From the NCBI RefSeq assembly GCF_027622855.1, contig NZ_JAPZVR010000014.1:58150-109585 (forward strand): DNA of 51,436 bases, written 5' to 3'. The notes below the pieces were generated by a model. The model saw nothing but the letters and a program-made list of their open reading frames with translations, made no database searches and was not told where the DNA came from. Made by a program: the position numbers and the translations under genes. Shown one piece after another: positions 8,533-17,150 of this stretch (positions are counted from its first letter, which is position 1; every line of letters begins with the position of its first letter). Source of the stretch: Glycomyces algeriensis (GTDB lineage Bacteria; Actinomycetota; Actinomycetes; Mycobacteriales; Micromonosporaceae).

Positions 8533-10061
8533 CCGGCTTGTCCCACTTGAGCCCGATCCGCCGCACCGCCATCGCTTGCGCCGGTCTCACCGCCGCAGTC
8601 GGTGTCGGCGCGGTGCTCGCCTACACGGCCCCGCCCGCGGTGTACGTGCCGTACCTGGCGGGCGTCCTGGTCGCTGAGGCCGTCGTCGTGGCGCGCGGCG
8701 CCAAGCGCCGTATGGCCGACACCGGTTCGGCGAACCTCCGGGAGCTCGTGTCCCCGCGCAACCGCCGCCAGCGGCAGCGGCGGGAGAAGGAGGCCCGGAA
8801 GCTGAACACCGAGCTTCGGCTCCTGCGCGACCGGCTCGGGTCGGGCTTCTTCGGCGACACTGTGGAACGGCTCGAGGAGATCGCCGCTGACGGCGCGGCG
8901 CCGTCGGCGTCGCGGACCGCCGCGCGCGTCCTCGCCGAATGGCGGGAGCGGCCCGCTCCCGCTGCGGAGGCCGACGTCAAGCACTTCGACGTCGTGTTCG
9001 TCTCGAACTTCAACCTCGGCGGCGGTACGACGCAGAGCAACCGCAACGAGATCGAGATGCTGCGGGCCGCGGGCAAGCAGGTCGGGCTCATTCACCATCC
9101 GCTCTACCAGAACCACAGCGCGCGCCCGATCAGCGCCAAGATCCAGAGCCTGGTCGACGGGGAGCAGGTCCAGCTGGTCGAGGGCGCGCGGAAGCTCTCC
9201 TGCGACCTGCTGCTCATGCGGTTCCCGCCGTTCGCCTCGCGGCTGCGGGACGACCTGCCCGAGATCGACGCCGCCCGCAAGATGCTCATCGTCAACCAGG
9301 CGCCGATGACCTACTACAGCCTCGGCACGGGCCACCGGCCCGTCTGGGACGTCCAGACCGTGCACCGCAACCTGCACGGCTGGATCGGCGACCACCACTG
9401 GCGCACGGTCGGCCCCCTCGTGCACCAGGCGCTCGTCGACTCCCACGGGAGCGAACTCGAAGGCGTCGAGCTATCGCCGGAGCACTGGTACCCGTCGTTC
9501 GACACCGCGGCCTCGCCGCGCCGCGACGAGTCGCCGGTGCCGGCGGTGGCGCGCGTCGGCAGGCACTCGCGCGACCACATCTCGAAATGGCCGGAGCTCG
9601 CCGGCGACCTGCGCCGCGCCTATCCCGAGCGGGAGGACGTGGCGGTCCGCGTGCTCGGCGGGGTCGAGGTCCCGCGCCGGGTCCTCGGGCGGCTGCCGCG
9701 CAACTGGTCGTCGACCGCGTTCGACTCGGTCGACGTCGGTGATTTCCTGCAGGGCCTGGACTTCTACGTCTACTACGTGAACTCGGCGCTGCTGGAGGCG
9801 TTCGGCCGCGCTCCGGTGGAGGCCATGGCAGCCGGGGTGCCGACGATCCTGCCGCCCCGCTTCCAGCCGGTCTTCGGCGAAGGCGCGCTGTACGCGGAGC
9901 CCGCGGCGGTGGCCGGCGTGATCGAAGAGCTGCGCGGCGACCACGACCGGTACCTGAAGCAGCGGCGGATCGGGCTGGACACTGTAGAGCGGCTGTTCAG
10001 CCATGAGGCCCACCGCGGTCGATTCCGATCGCTCGGCATCGACCTCGACGGGCCCCGGTAA
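8529..10061 (+). CDS. Membrane-anchored glycosyltransferase, paralogue of the gene at 218
   Basis: This 510-residue protein starts at a GTG that overlaps the previous stop (GTGA). Two hydrophobic segments lie at about residues 10-30 and 36-56, followed by a basic coiled stretch rich in Arg (NRRQRQRREKEARKLN). The remaining 370 residues match the glycosyltransferase at 218 motif by motif: SNFNLGGGTTQSN, LIHHPLY, LLMRFPPF, IVNQAPMTYYS, VGRHSRDH-SKWP and EAFGRAPVEAMAAGVPTI. It is therefore a membrane-anchored version of that enzyme, likely acting on a lipid-linked or membrane-proximal acceptor. The pair brackets the epimerase-like and GT2 genes, suggesting duplication within the locus. Confidence 0.8.
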   Translation: MTGLSHLSPIRRTAIACAGLTAAVGVGAVLAYTAPPAVYVPYLAGVLVAEAVVVARGAKRRMADTGSANLRELVSPRNRRQRQRREKEARKLNTELRLLRDRLGSGFFGDTVERLEEIAADGAAPSASRTAARVLAEWRERPAPAAEADVKHFDVVFVSNFNLGGGTTQSNRNEIEMLRAAGKQVGLIHHPLYQNHSARPISAKIQSLVDGEQVQLVEGARKLSCDLLLMRFPPFASRLRDDLPEIDAARKMLIVNQAPMTYYSLGTGHRPVWDVQTVHRNLHGWIGDHHWRTVGPLVHQALVDSHGSELEGVELSPEHWYPSFDTAASPRRDESPVPAVARVGRHSRDHISKWPELAGDLRRAYPEREDVAVRVLGGVEVPRRVLGRLPRNWSSTAFDSVDVGDFLQGLDFYVYYVNSALLEAFGRAPVEAMAAGVPTILPPRFQPVFGEGALYAEPAAVAGVIEELRGDHDRYLKQRRIGLDTVERLFSHEAHRGRFRSLGIDLDGPR

Positions 10062-10070
10062 CGCGTCAGC

Positions 10071-10685
10071 TCAGGCGGCCTTGGCCGCGGTCCATTCCTC
10101 GGGGTAGGGGAACGAGGCGGTCAGGTCGGCGCAGGCGGCCTCGACCTGCGCGTAGTGGGCGTCCCACTGGCAGGTGATGTTGATGAGGTACCGGTCGGCG
10201 AAGACGAAGTAGTCGCGCCACTTGACCTCGACGTCGCCGACGGTCTTCTCCCCGTAGCGGTAGATGCCCTCGTTGCGGTGCACGAGCGTCGGGTGGAAGT
10301 TGTCGAGCGAGACGGTGCTGCCCAGCTTGCTGAAGTAGTCGGTGACCATGCCCGCCTGGATGTCGTACGTGGAGGTGTCGGCCCCCTCGCTCAGCAGGTA
10401 CGAGGTCACGGTGATCTTGTCCTGGCCGCCTTCGGAGCCCGCCACGTAGAACAGGTGCGAGACGTGGTCCTCGGTGAGCAGGACCTCGCGGTCCTCGCCT
10501 TCCGCGGCGGTGAAACCCGCCGGCGGTTCGAGGGCGAGGGCGGCCGGCGCGGTCGGCTCGGGCGGACCGGTGGTCGCTTCAGCGTTGGGCGACTCGGTGT
10601 TGTCGCCGTCGCCCCCTCCGTCGCCGGTGCAGGCTGCGACGGCGAACAGCAGGGCCACGGTCGCCAGGGCGGTCAACCTGCGCAT
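10071..10685 (-). CDS. Putative lipoprotein of unknown function
   Basis: A 204-residue protein with a clear lipoprotein signal: MRRLTALATVALLFAVAAC, where Cys19 would be lipidated. An Asp/Gly/Thr-rich linker follows (about residues 20-50), then a 150-residue globular part with alternating strands (EVKWRDYFVFADRYLINITC) and two further cysteines, Cys173 and Cys184 by rough count, that could pair outside the cell. It resembles the small lipoproteins of LpqN/DUF1795-like type, but I cannot assign it. It faces the glycosyltransferase at 8529 with only 9 bases between their ends and lies upstream of nothing on its own strand except the acyltransferase gene behind it. GAGAGGAAAG upstream of ATG 10685 is the ribosome site. 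Confidence 0.7.
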   Translation of the reverse strand: MRRLTALATVALLFAVAACTGDGGGDGDNTESPNAEATTGPPEPTAPAALALEPPAGFTAAEGEDREVLLTEDHVSHLFYVAGSEGGQDKITVTSYLLSEGADTSTYDIQAGMVTDYFSKLGSTVSLDNFHPTLVHRNEGIYRYGEKTVGDVEVKWRDYFVFADRYLINITCQWDAHYAQVEAACADLTASFPYPEEWTAAKAA

Positions 10686-10815
10686 GGGGCTTTCCTCTCA
10701 GGGGGCTTGGGTGATCGGGACCAGGACTCCCCGAGCGGGGAGGGGATCGATACACACTGTACCAAGACTGAGCGACGCCCCGGTCCCGCGAGGAGCCCGG
10801 GGCGGGCCCGGTCTC

Positions 10816-10854
10816 CAGGTCGATCCGCAGCTCACGGCGGTGCGGATCGACCTG
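10816..10854 (-). terminator. Hairpin downstream of the acyltransferase gene
   Basis: A perfect 14-bp inverted repeat (10816-10829 with 10841-10854) and an 11-base loop, 12 bases past the stop codon of the acyltransferase gene. There is no T-run, as is usual for GC-rich actinobacterial terminators. Confidence 0.6.
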
Positions 10855-10866
10855 CGGGACTTCGGG

Positions 10867-13158
10867 TCACAGTTTCGGCAGCGCATCGCCCAGCAGCGTG
10901 CTGAGCGAGCGGGAGTACGGGGTGCTCATGTGGTGCGAGTCCCGGTAGATCAGCGTGCTCCCGGTGATCACCGGGCACTGGCCGGAGATGCAGAACCAGC
11001 CCACGGTGTCGATGACGGTGGCGCCCGACTCCTGCGCCACGCCCATGGCCGCCTCGCGGTTGCCGGAGTCGTCGACGGCCTCGGCCCGGTCCAGGACGCA
11101 TTCCTGGACCTCGTCCTGGTGTATAGAAATGCACTCGGGAATCGAGTCGCCGGTGGGGCTGCGCGGAGTGTCCGTGAGCGTCACGGTCTGCCCGGCGGCT
11201 GCAGTGATGCGCCCGAGGGTGCTCGTCCACGCCTCGGCCCACGCTTCGGGACTCGAGTCCTCGCCGTCGGCGAGGCTGGGCGAGTCCTCACCGCTGAGGA
11301 TCACCATGGCGGGCTCGATCTCCTCGATCTCACTGATGACGCTGTCGCGCCACTGGTCGCATTCGGTGTACTCGCGTTCGAGGATGGAGTTGTACGGGGT
11401 GATGTCGGCGGGCCCGCAGGAGCTCTTGGTGCGGGAGAGGAGCTTCCAACCCTGCGCCTCGGCGAGCGGCTCGAGCGCCGGGAACCACTGCGCCGCATGG
11501 GAGTCGCCCATGAGGACCACGACAGTGCCGCTCTCGGTGTCGCCGTAGGCGCATTCGGACGGCGGCTCGACGGTCTCGGAGTCGAGGTGGCAATCGTCGC
11601 CATAAATGGCGGGCGTGTCGGCTCCGGCACTGGTCAGCGAGGGTTCGAGATCGTCCGGGGTTGAGGTGACCGAGAGGCCCTCCTGGAGTCGCATCTCGAT
11701 CTCGGAGAGGTCCTCGGCCTCTTCGACGGCCTCGAGGTCGACCGGCGGTTCGTCCTCCGGCGGGACCTTCGCGAAGCCCACCGTCATCATGACGACCATT
11801 GCGATGCAGAGGACCGAGCACACGACGCCGGTGACCAGGCCCCACATGTTGCTCGCCTGGATGGATCGGGATTTGCGGAGGGGCTCTTCGACGTACTGGT
11901 ACGTGAGCTGCGCGATCCCGACCGCGGCGATCAGCAGGACCACGTTCAGGCCGACCGTGGGCTCGGCGTCCACCGCGAGCGGGATGAGGATGAGGATCGG
12001 CCAGTGCCAGAGGTAGAGGCTGTAGGAGATCTTGCCGAAGAACTGGAACGGACCGGTGCTCAGGAGGGAGCCCACGGGATGCCCGCTCCTGGTGGAGCCC
12101 GCGATGAGGACGAGCATGGTGCCGGCGACGGGGAGCAGGGCGGTGTACCCGGGGAAGGCGGTGTCCTCTGTGTACATCACGCCGGCGGCGACCACCATGG
12201 CGAGGCCGGCGATGCCGAGAATCCAGGCGAGTGCCTTCGGCGTCTTTCGCCAGGTCGGCAGGGTGAGCGCCAGGATCGCGCCCGCGGCCAGCTCCCACGC
12301 CCGGGTGTGCGCGGCGTAGTAGGCGGTCGGCTGCGACTGCTCGGTGACGAAGACCGAGAGGATCAGGGAGATCGCGAAGATCGCGGCGCAGGCCGCCAGT
12401 CCAGTGGACACGAGCTTGCGCGGCGACCTGCCCGCCAGGAACATCAGCCCGATGAGGAGCAGCGGCCAGACGAGGTAGAACTGCTCTTCGACCGCGAGGG
12501 ACCAGAACTGCTGGAACGGCGTGGGCATCTGGTCGGCGTTGAGGTACTCGGTCTCCTCGGCGATGAGCCGGTAGTTCACCGCGTAAACGATGACCGTGAA
12601 CGCGTCCTGCATGACCGCTTCGAGGCGGGTGACGGGGAACCACAGCCAGGCGCCGAGGACCGTGGCGATGGTGACCAGGCTGGCCGCGGGAAGAATGCGG
12701 CGAGCACGGCGGGCGTAGAACCCGCCCAGGGAGATCTTCCCGGTGCCGAAGGCTTCTTTGATCAGCAGCGACGTGATGAGGAAGCCGGAGAGGACGAAGA
12801 ACACGTCGACGCCCACATATCCACCGGCCGCGAAACCGAACCCCGCGTGGGAGAGGAGCACCAGGATGACCGCGATGGCGCGAAGGCCCTGAATGTCGGG
12901 CCGGAAGCCGATGCCCTCCCAGGCGGGTCGCGGCGCGGGCCGGGACGGGGCGGGAGCGGGGGCGGGCTCCTGCGGGGGCGGCGCCGGGGCCCGGAAGGCC
13001 GGTCGGGCCGGGTAGGGGCTCGGTGCGGTCGCGGCCGTCCGGCGCGGCGGGGCCGGAGCCCGACCGGGCGCAGTGACCCCCAGGTGGATGGTCTCCGCGT
13101 CGACACCGTTCCCGGCTGCGGTGCGGGGCTGCGGCCCAGGGGGCTGATGCGAGGTCAT
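10867..13158 (-). CDS. Acyltransferase family 3 with C-terminal SGNH domain (OafA/PatB-like)
   Basis: This 763-residue integral membrane protein probably O-acylates an extracytoplasmic polysaccharide. Residues 1-75 are Pro/Ala-rich and disordered. The acyltransferase-3 domain starts with RPDIQGLRAIAVILVLLSHAG (about 80-100) and has some ten membrane helices, including the family's SYSLYLWHWP motif near 370. After the last helix (about 430-455) an acidic linker leads to an extracellular SGNH-hydrolase-like domain with MGDSHAAQW near 545 carrying the catalytic Ser, and DSHHMST near 742 providing the Asp/His. The two domains together fit transfer of an acyl group across the membrane onto a sugar. 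The location between glycosyltransferases and the export permease supports a role in decorating the same glycan. Confidence 0.85.
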   Translation of the reverse strand: MTSHQPPGPQPRTAAGNGVDAETIHLGVTAPGRAPAPPRRTAATAPSPYPARPAFRAPAPPPQEPAPAPAPSRPAPRPAWEGIGFRPDIQGLRAIAVILVLLSHAGFGFAAGGYVGVDVFFVLSGFLITSLLIKEAFGTGKISLGGFYARRARRILPAASLVTIATVLGAWLWFPVTRLEAVMQDAFTVIVYAVNYRLIAEETEYLNADQMPTPFQQFWSLAVEEQFYLVWPLLLIGLMFLAGRSPRKLVSTGLAACAAIFAISLILSVFVTEQSQPTAYYAAHTRAWELAAGAILALTLPTWRKTPKALAWILGIAGLAMVVAAGVMYTEDTAFPGYTALLPVAGTMLVLIAGSTRSGHPVGSLLSTGPFQFFGKISYSLYLWHWPILILIPLAVDAEPTVGLNVVLLIAAVGIAQLTYQYVEEPLRKSRSIQASNMWGLVTGVVCSVLCIAMVVMMTVGFAKVPPEDEPPVDLEAVEEAEDLSEIEMRLQEGLSVTSTPDDLEPSLTSAGADTPAIYGDDCHLDSETVEPPSECAYGDTESGTVVVLMGDSHAAQWFPALEPLAEAQGWKLLSRTKSSCGPADITPYNSILEREYTECDQWRDSVISEIEEIEPAMVILSGEDSPSLADGEDSSPEAWAEAWTSTLGRITAAAGQTVTLTDTPRSPTGDSIPECISIHQDEVQECVLDRAEAVDDSGNREAAMGVAQESGATVIDTVGWFCISGQCPVITGSTLIYRDSHHMSTPYSRSLSTLLGDALPKL

Positions 13159-13340
13159 GGTGCTGGATTCTCCGTCTGGGGGCCGGGCGCTCGAGTCGCC
13201 CCATAATAGGCGTTCCGTCCCCGCCCGAAGGGCCGGTGCGAACGGCCAGTCGGTTCGGGCACACGGGAAGGGGAACGCGGGGCCACTCGTAGGCCCATCG
13301 TACCGAGGGAACGGCGGCCGGGTCGTACTGAGCGAAAACG

Positions 13341-13370
13341 CGGCCCCGACCTGGTCGCAGGTCGGGGCCG
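13341..13370 (-). terminator. Rho-independent terminator of the export-permease operon
   Basis: A perfect 13-bp stem (13341-13353 with 13358-13370) with loop GTCG, 10 bases past the permease stop. On the minus strand it is followed by CGTTTTCG, a short T-run. Confidence 0.75.
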
Positions 13371-13380
13371 GGCCACGGCG

Positions 13381-15141
13381 TTAAAGCGCTTTAAGGACTC
13401 GCGGCTCGAGCCGGTAGAAGATCCAGCGGCCGAAGATCATGAGGAAGGCCGAGAAGCCGATGGCCACGCAGAGCTGGAACGTGTTCGGTGCCAGGCCCGG
13501 GATGAACGCCGCGCGGTGCATCAGGAAGATGCCGATGAGCGGGTTCGAGGAGAACAGGTCGTACAGCCAGGGGTTCTCCTTCATCGTGTCCGCTTCGGAG
13601 ACCTTGGTGATCGGGAAGATGATCGCCGAAGCGTAGAAGAGGACGCGCATGAACAGGCCCAGGAACCGCTCGACGTCCTTGTAGAGGACGTTGGCGGCGC
13701 CGAGGATGAAGGTCATGCCCGCCAGCAGCATCGTCTGGGTCAGGATCGCCGGGATGAGCCACAGCAGGTTGAAGCCCCAGGTGCCGTGGTCGAAGATGGC
13801 CACCAGGATGATGATCGGGAAGCCGACCACGTACTCGGCGAAGCGCGCGAAGACCTTCGAGATCGGGAAGACCTCGCGTGGGACCTTCATGACGGTGATG
13901 AGCGCCGCCTGCCCGCCGAGCGAGTTCGCGCCCTGGCTGACCGCCTGGGTGAACCACTGGTAGGCGAAGATGCCGGAGACGATGAAGAGCAGGTAGCCCG
14001 CGTTGTTGGGCAGCGAGTTGCCGCTGTCGAAGACGACGTCGAACACGAACCAGTAGATGAGCGTGAGGCCGAGCGGTTCGATGAGCGACCACAGGTAGCC
14101 CATCGCGGTCGACTGGTACTTGACGGCCAGGTCGCGGCGGACGAGGACCGACAGGGCGTTGCGGTGGCGCAGCAGCGCGGTGAAGCCGGTGGTCAGCGGG
14201 AACTTCCGCTTGAGCGGCTTGACCTCGGTGGGGCGCGTGATCGGGCCGGTCTCGTCGCTGCGGGCCGAGTCCAGGAACGCCGGGAGCTCGGCGGTGTCGT
14301 CGAAGTTGCGGCGGATCGGGGAGGCGCCGGCGACCGGCATGTCGCGGCCCGGCTCGTTGCGGGTCGCGTAGGGCGCCTGCGGGACCTGGTTGGTCGGCTG
14401 CGGCTGGCCGGGCTGCTGACCCTGCTGCTGCTGGCCCTGTTGCTGACTCTGCTGCTGCTGGCCCTGGTGCTGGGTGGCCGGAGGCGGCGGGGTCTGGGTG
14501 TGCGGAGCCGGGGCGGTCGCACGCGGGGGCGAGGTCTGGCCGTGGGGGGACGGCGCCGTCGCGGGAGGCGGCGGAGGCTGCTGCGGCTGGTAGTGGCCGC
14601 CGCCCGCGGGGTTCGGCTGGCCCTGGGGCTGACCCTGCGGCTGGCCGTACGGATTCGGCTGGCCCTGCGGCTGGCCGGGGCCGTGGGGCTGCGGAGCGCC
14701 GTAAGGCTGCTGGCCCTGCCCCTGGCCGGGACCGTGCGGCGGGGGCGGCGAGCCGTAGGGCTGCTGCCCTTGCGGCGCACCGTAACCGGGCGGCGGGCCC
14801 TGGTGCTGCTGCGCCGGGGCGCCGTAGGCCTGCTGCTGCCCACCGGGCGCGGCGTAGGCGGGCCCGTAGCCCTGCTGGGGCTGCGGGGCGTGGGCGTGCG
14901 GCGGCGAGGCCGCGGCGGGACCCTGGTGGCCGGGGGTGATGCCGGGCGCGGCGGACGGAGGCGGGCTCGCGAAAGCCGCCGAGCCGGAGCTCATGGACCC
15001 CGGCGGGTATCCCGCGGGGTTGGCCGAAGGCCCGGGACCGAAACCGCCCTGGGGGGCGGGCGAATCGGAGTTCTCCGGGCTCCCGTCGTTGTTCCCGGCT
15101 GGGCCGGAGACTCCGTCGGGGTGCGGGCTAATCGAGCTCAT
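13381..15141 (-). CDS. ABC-2 type polysaccharide/teichoic-acid export permease with ~310-residue Pro/Gln-rich N-terminus
   Basis: The C-terminal 275 residues form a typical ABC-2 (TagG/Wzm-like) permease: an amphipathic RHRNALSVLVRRDL entry helix, YQSTAMGYLWSLIEPLG, and about six membrane helices ending in FYRLEPRVLKAL. Normal family members are about 260-290 residues. Here about 310 residues rich in Pro, Gln, Gly and Ala precede the membrane part, with many GQPQG, PYG and poly-Q stretches, probably disordered and cytosolic. The start ATG 15141 overlaps the end of the dehydrogenase gene by 14 bases, so the two are coupled. The ATP-binding partner (Wzt/TagH-like) is not in the window. It probably exports the glycan or a glycerol-phosphate polymer made by the locus. 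Confidence 0.85.
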   Translation of the reverse strand: MSSISPHPDGVSGPAGNNDGSPENSDSPAPQGGFGPGPSANPAGYPPGSMSSGSAAFASPPPSAAPGITPGHQGPAAASPPHAHAPQPQQGYGPAYAAPGGQQQAYGAPAQQHQGPPPGYGAPQGQQPYGSPPPPHGPGQGQGQQPYGAPQPHGPGQPQGQPNPYGQPQGQPQGQPNPAGGGHYQPQQPPPPPATAPSPHGQTSPPRATAPAPHTQTPPPPATQHQGQQQQSQQQGQQQQGQQPGQPQPTNQVPQAPYATRNEPGRDMPVAGASPIRRNFDDTAELPAFLDSARSDETGPITRPTEVKPLKRKFPLTTGFTALLRHRNALSVLVRRDLAVKYQSTAMGYLWSLIEPLGLTLIYWFVFDVVFDSGNSLPNNAGYLLFIVSGIFAYQWFTQAVSQGANSLGGQAALITVMKVPREVFPISKVFARFAEYVVGFPIIILVAIFDHGTWGFNLLWLIPAILTQTMLLAGMTFILGAANVLYKDVERFLGLFMRVLFYASAIIFPITKVSEADTMKENPWLYDLFSSNPLIGIFLMHRAAFIPGLAPNTFQLCVAIGFSAFLMIFGRWIFYRLEPRVLKAL

Positions 15142-16183
15142 GCATCATCTCCGTCAGGTGTCGCTCCAGCGCCACCGAGTCCAGTTCACGATGTTCGAGA
15201 ATCGTATAACGGCCTGGCCGGGTCCTCGGCGCGTAGGCCACCGCTGTGGCGAGCTCCGCGATTTGCAGTCCGAGTTCACTTGCCGTGCGCGGCAGGCCGT
15301 GCCGCTTCATGGCGGCCGACAACTCCTTGAACAGGGCCTTGTCACCCCGCAGCCACGTGCAGACGAGCGCCCCCAGGGCGCCCTGCGCGCCGTGGGTGGC
15401 CAGTCCGGGGTGGAGCGCTTCGAGGGCGTGCGCGATCTCGTGGCAGCCGCCCGAGCAGGGCCGGGACGATCCGGCCATGCTGGACGCGAGGCCGCCTTGG
15501 ATCAGCGCGTCCGCGAGGGTCGCCAGGAACGACTCGTCGCTGATGGCCCCGGGGTGGCGCAGCACGGCTTCGGCGCCGGTGCGGGCGATGGCGGCGGCGA
15601 GGCCGTCCACGGGTTCGCCGTTCACCTCGTGCGAGAGCTGCCAGTCGGCCACTGCCGACAGGTTCGTGAGCGCGTCGCCGATGCCGGACTGCAGCTGGTG
15701 CGCGGGCGCCTGGCGGATGAAGTCGAGGTCGGCGAGGACCGCGAGCGGCGGGTGGACCCCGTAGGAGACCGAGACGCCGTCGCGTTCGAGCGAGGCGGTC
15801 GGGGACGCGAGGCCGTCGTGGGCGAGGCTTGTCGCGACCGAGACCATCGGCAGGCCCAGGTCGGACGCGGCCCATTTCGCGGTGTCGAGGAGCTTGCCGC
15901 CGCCGATGCCCACCAGGGCGTCGACCCGGTGGTCGGCGCGGAGGCTCTTGGTGAGCTCCTTGGCGCTGTGGAGGCTGCCGGGGGCGACGGTGTGCACCGT
16001 GGCGTCCGGCAGGTGGTCGAGCTCGGCCGCGATGCTCTCGCCGAGGCCGGGCCCGAGCGCGACGGCGACGCGCCCGCCGGAGGAGATCCGGGAGTCGGCG
16101 AGCAGCTCGGGGAGGCGCTTGAGCGCCCCGGCCGAGACCTCGACGGTGATCGGCGCCAGGACGGTGCGCGCGAACGTCGGCAA
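15128..16183 (-). CDS. sn-Glycerol-1-phosphate dehydrogenase (AraM/EgsA type)
   Basis: A 351-residue NAD(P)- and metal-dependent dehydrogenase that interconverts dihydroxyacetone phosphate and sn-glycerol-1-phosphate. Signatures: GIGGGKLLDTAK (92-103) for the nucleotide, TSLAHDGLASP (119-129), and probable metal ligands Asp170 (SGIGDALTN), His248 (GGCHEIAHALE) and His264 (THGAQGAL). The SSRPCSG segment matches the substrate-binding region of this family rather than of glycerol dehydrogenase GldA. The likely start is a TTG at 16183, one base after the stop of the nucleotidyltransferase, with GAGGG about 8 bases upstream. Placement between a nucleotidyltransferase and an export permease suggests G1P is made for a surface polymer, not for lipid ethers. 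I am confident of the family, less so of the physiological product. Confidence 0.85.
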   Translation of the reverse strand: MPTFARTVLAPITVEVSAGALKRLPELLADSRISSGGRVAVALGPGLGESIAAELDHLPDATVHTVAPGSLHSAKELTKSLRADHRVDALVGIGGGKLLDTAKWAASDLGLPMVSVATSLAHDGLASPTASLERDGVSVSYGVHPPLAVLADLDFIRQAPAHQLQSGIGDALTNLSAVADWQLSHEVNGEPVDGLAAAIARTGAEAVLRHPGAISDESFLATLADALIQGGLASSMAGSSRPCSGGCHEIAHALEALHPGLATHGAQGALGALVCTWLRGDKALFKELSAAMKRHGLPRTASELGLQIAELATAVAYAPRTRPGRYTILEHRELDSVALERHLTEMMHELD

Positions 16184-16184
16184 A

Positions 16185-16913
16185 CTACAGGCCCTCTGCG
16201 ATGGTCTTTGCGAGCGCCCAGTCGGCGTGGTCGTCGACCTCGGTCCAGGCCACGGGCCCGGTGGAGACGGTCCCGATCTGGCCGGCCTCGGCGAGGAGCT
16301 GGAAGGCGTCCTCGTAGTAGAGGGTCGTGTCGCGCGTGTACGTGGCCTCGAGGGCCTTGGTGAGGTCCTCGGCGACGCCGGTGGGGATGAGGCTGACGCC
16401 GATGTACTCGCCCGCGGCGGTCGCGATGGGCTGCTGCTTGTGGATCAGCTCGACGCCGCCCGCGCCGACGCGCACCTTCATGGCCTCGTCGGTGAGCTGC
16501 TTGTGGTCGTCGAGGGCGATGAGCAGCCGGGGGTCCGTCGCGGCGGCGGCGAGGAGGTTCCGCTCGATGCTCGTGGGGTGCACGGTGTCGCCGTTGACGA
16601 GCACGGCGCCGTGCGCGTAGTGCTCGCGGGCGGTCCACAGCGAGTACGCGTTGTTCCAGTGCGGCTTGTCGTTGTCGACGATGGCGACGCTGACGCCGTA
16701 CCGGTCCTCGAGGACCGGGGCGTGCTCGCGGATGCGCTCGGCGGCGTGCCCCACGGTGATCGCGAGGTCGGTGACGCCGACCTCGGCCAGGCCGCGCACG
16801 ATCGTGTCGAGGATCGTCTCCGTGGCGGTGACCGGCAGGAGGGTCTTGGGGAGCGCGTCGGTGTCAGGGCGCAGGCGCTGCCCCTGTCCGGCGGCGAGGA
16901 TGACGCCTCTCAC
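16185..16913 (-). CDS. Sugar/polyol-phosphate nucleotidyltransferase (cytidylyltransferase-like)
   Basis: A 242-residue enzyme of the NTP-transferase fold. GVILAAGQGQRLRP (3-16) followed by LPKTLLPV (21-28) binds the nucleotide; LVNGDTVHPTS near residue 100 supplies the catalytic aspartate; WTEVDDHADWALA near the C-terminus (about 223-235) resembles the end of phosphocholine/inositol-phosphate cytidylyltransferases. It starts at GTG 16913 and is the first gene of the operon with G1P dehydrogenase and the ABC-2 permease. By position it may activate glycerol-1-phosphate as a CDP derivative, but specificity for CTP and for the acceptor is inference. An AT-rich patch with TAAACT on the minus strand (16957-16952) could be its -10 element. 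Confidence 0.75.
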   Translation of the reverse strand: MRGVILAAGQGQRLRPDTDALPKTLLPVTATETILDTIVRGLAEVGVTDLAITVGHAAERIREHAPVLEDRYGVSVAIVDNDKPHWNNAYSLWTAREHYAHGAVLVNGDTVHPTSIERNLLAAAATDPRLLIALDDHKQLTDEAMKVRVGAGGVELIHKQQPIATAAGEYIGVSLIPTGVAEDLTKALEATYTRDTTLYYEDAFQLLAEAGQIGTVSTGPVAWTEVDDHADWALAKTIAEGL

Positions 16914-16973
16914 GAGATTGCGGCCTTCCGATCGACGGCTGTAACCCGCCTAGTTTACAAGTCCCGAAAGGGG

Positions 16974-17058
16974 GGAGGCCCCTGCCGAGTGTGCGCCTGC
17001 ACACGTGGGCCGGGGCCTCCAACTGGGAAGGGGCGGCTCCTGTCGAGACGGGAGCCGC
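16974..17058 (-). terminator. Double hairpin downstream of icd
   Basis: Two structures lie between the icd stop and the nucleotidyltransferase start. The nearer to icd is an 8-bp stem (17033-17040 with 17051-17058). The farther is a 9-bp stem (16974-16982 with 17012-17020) that encloses a second perfect hairpin (16989-16994 with 16999-17004). Both would end icd transcription before it runs into the divergent promoter region of the glycan operon. Confidence 0.6.
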
Positions 17059-17150
17059 TTCCTTCTACAACGAGCCTGAATCGGCCCGGTTACGCATTAT
17101 TTCGAGCTATTTGCGAAGTTGCCAGGCGGTCAGGCCTGAGCTCGCGGTCC

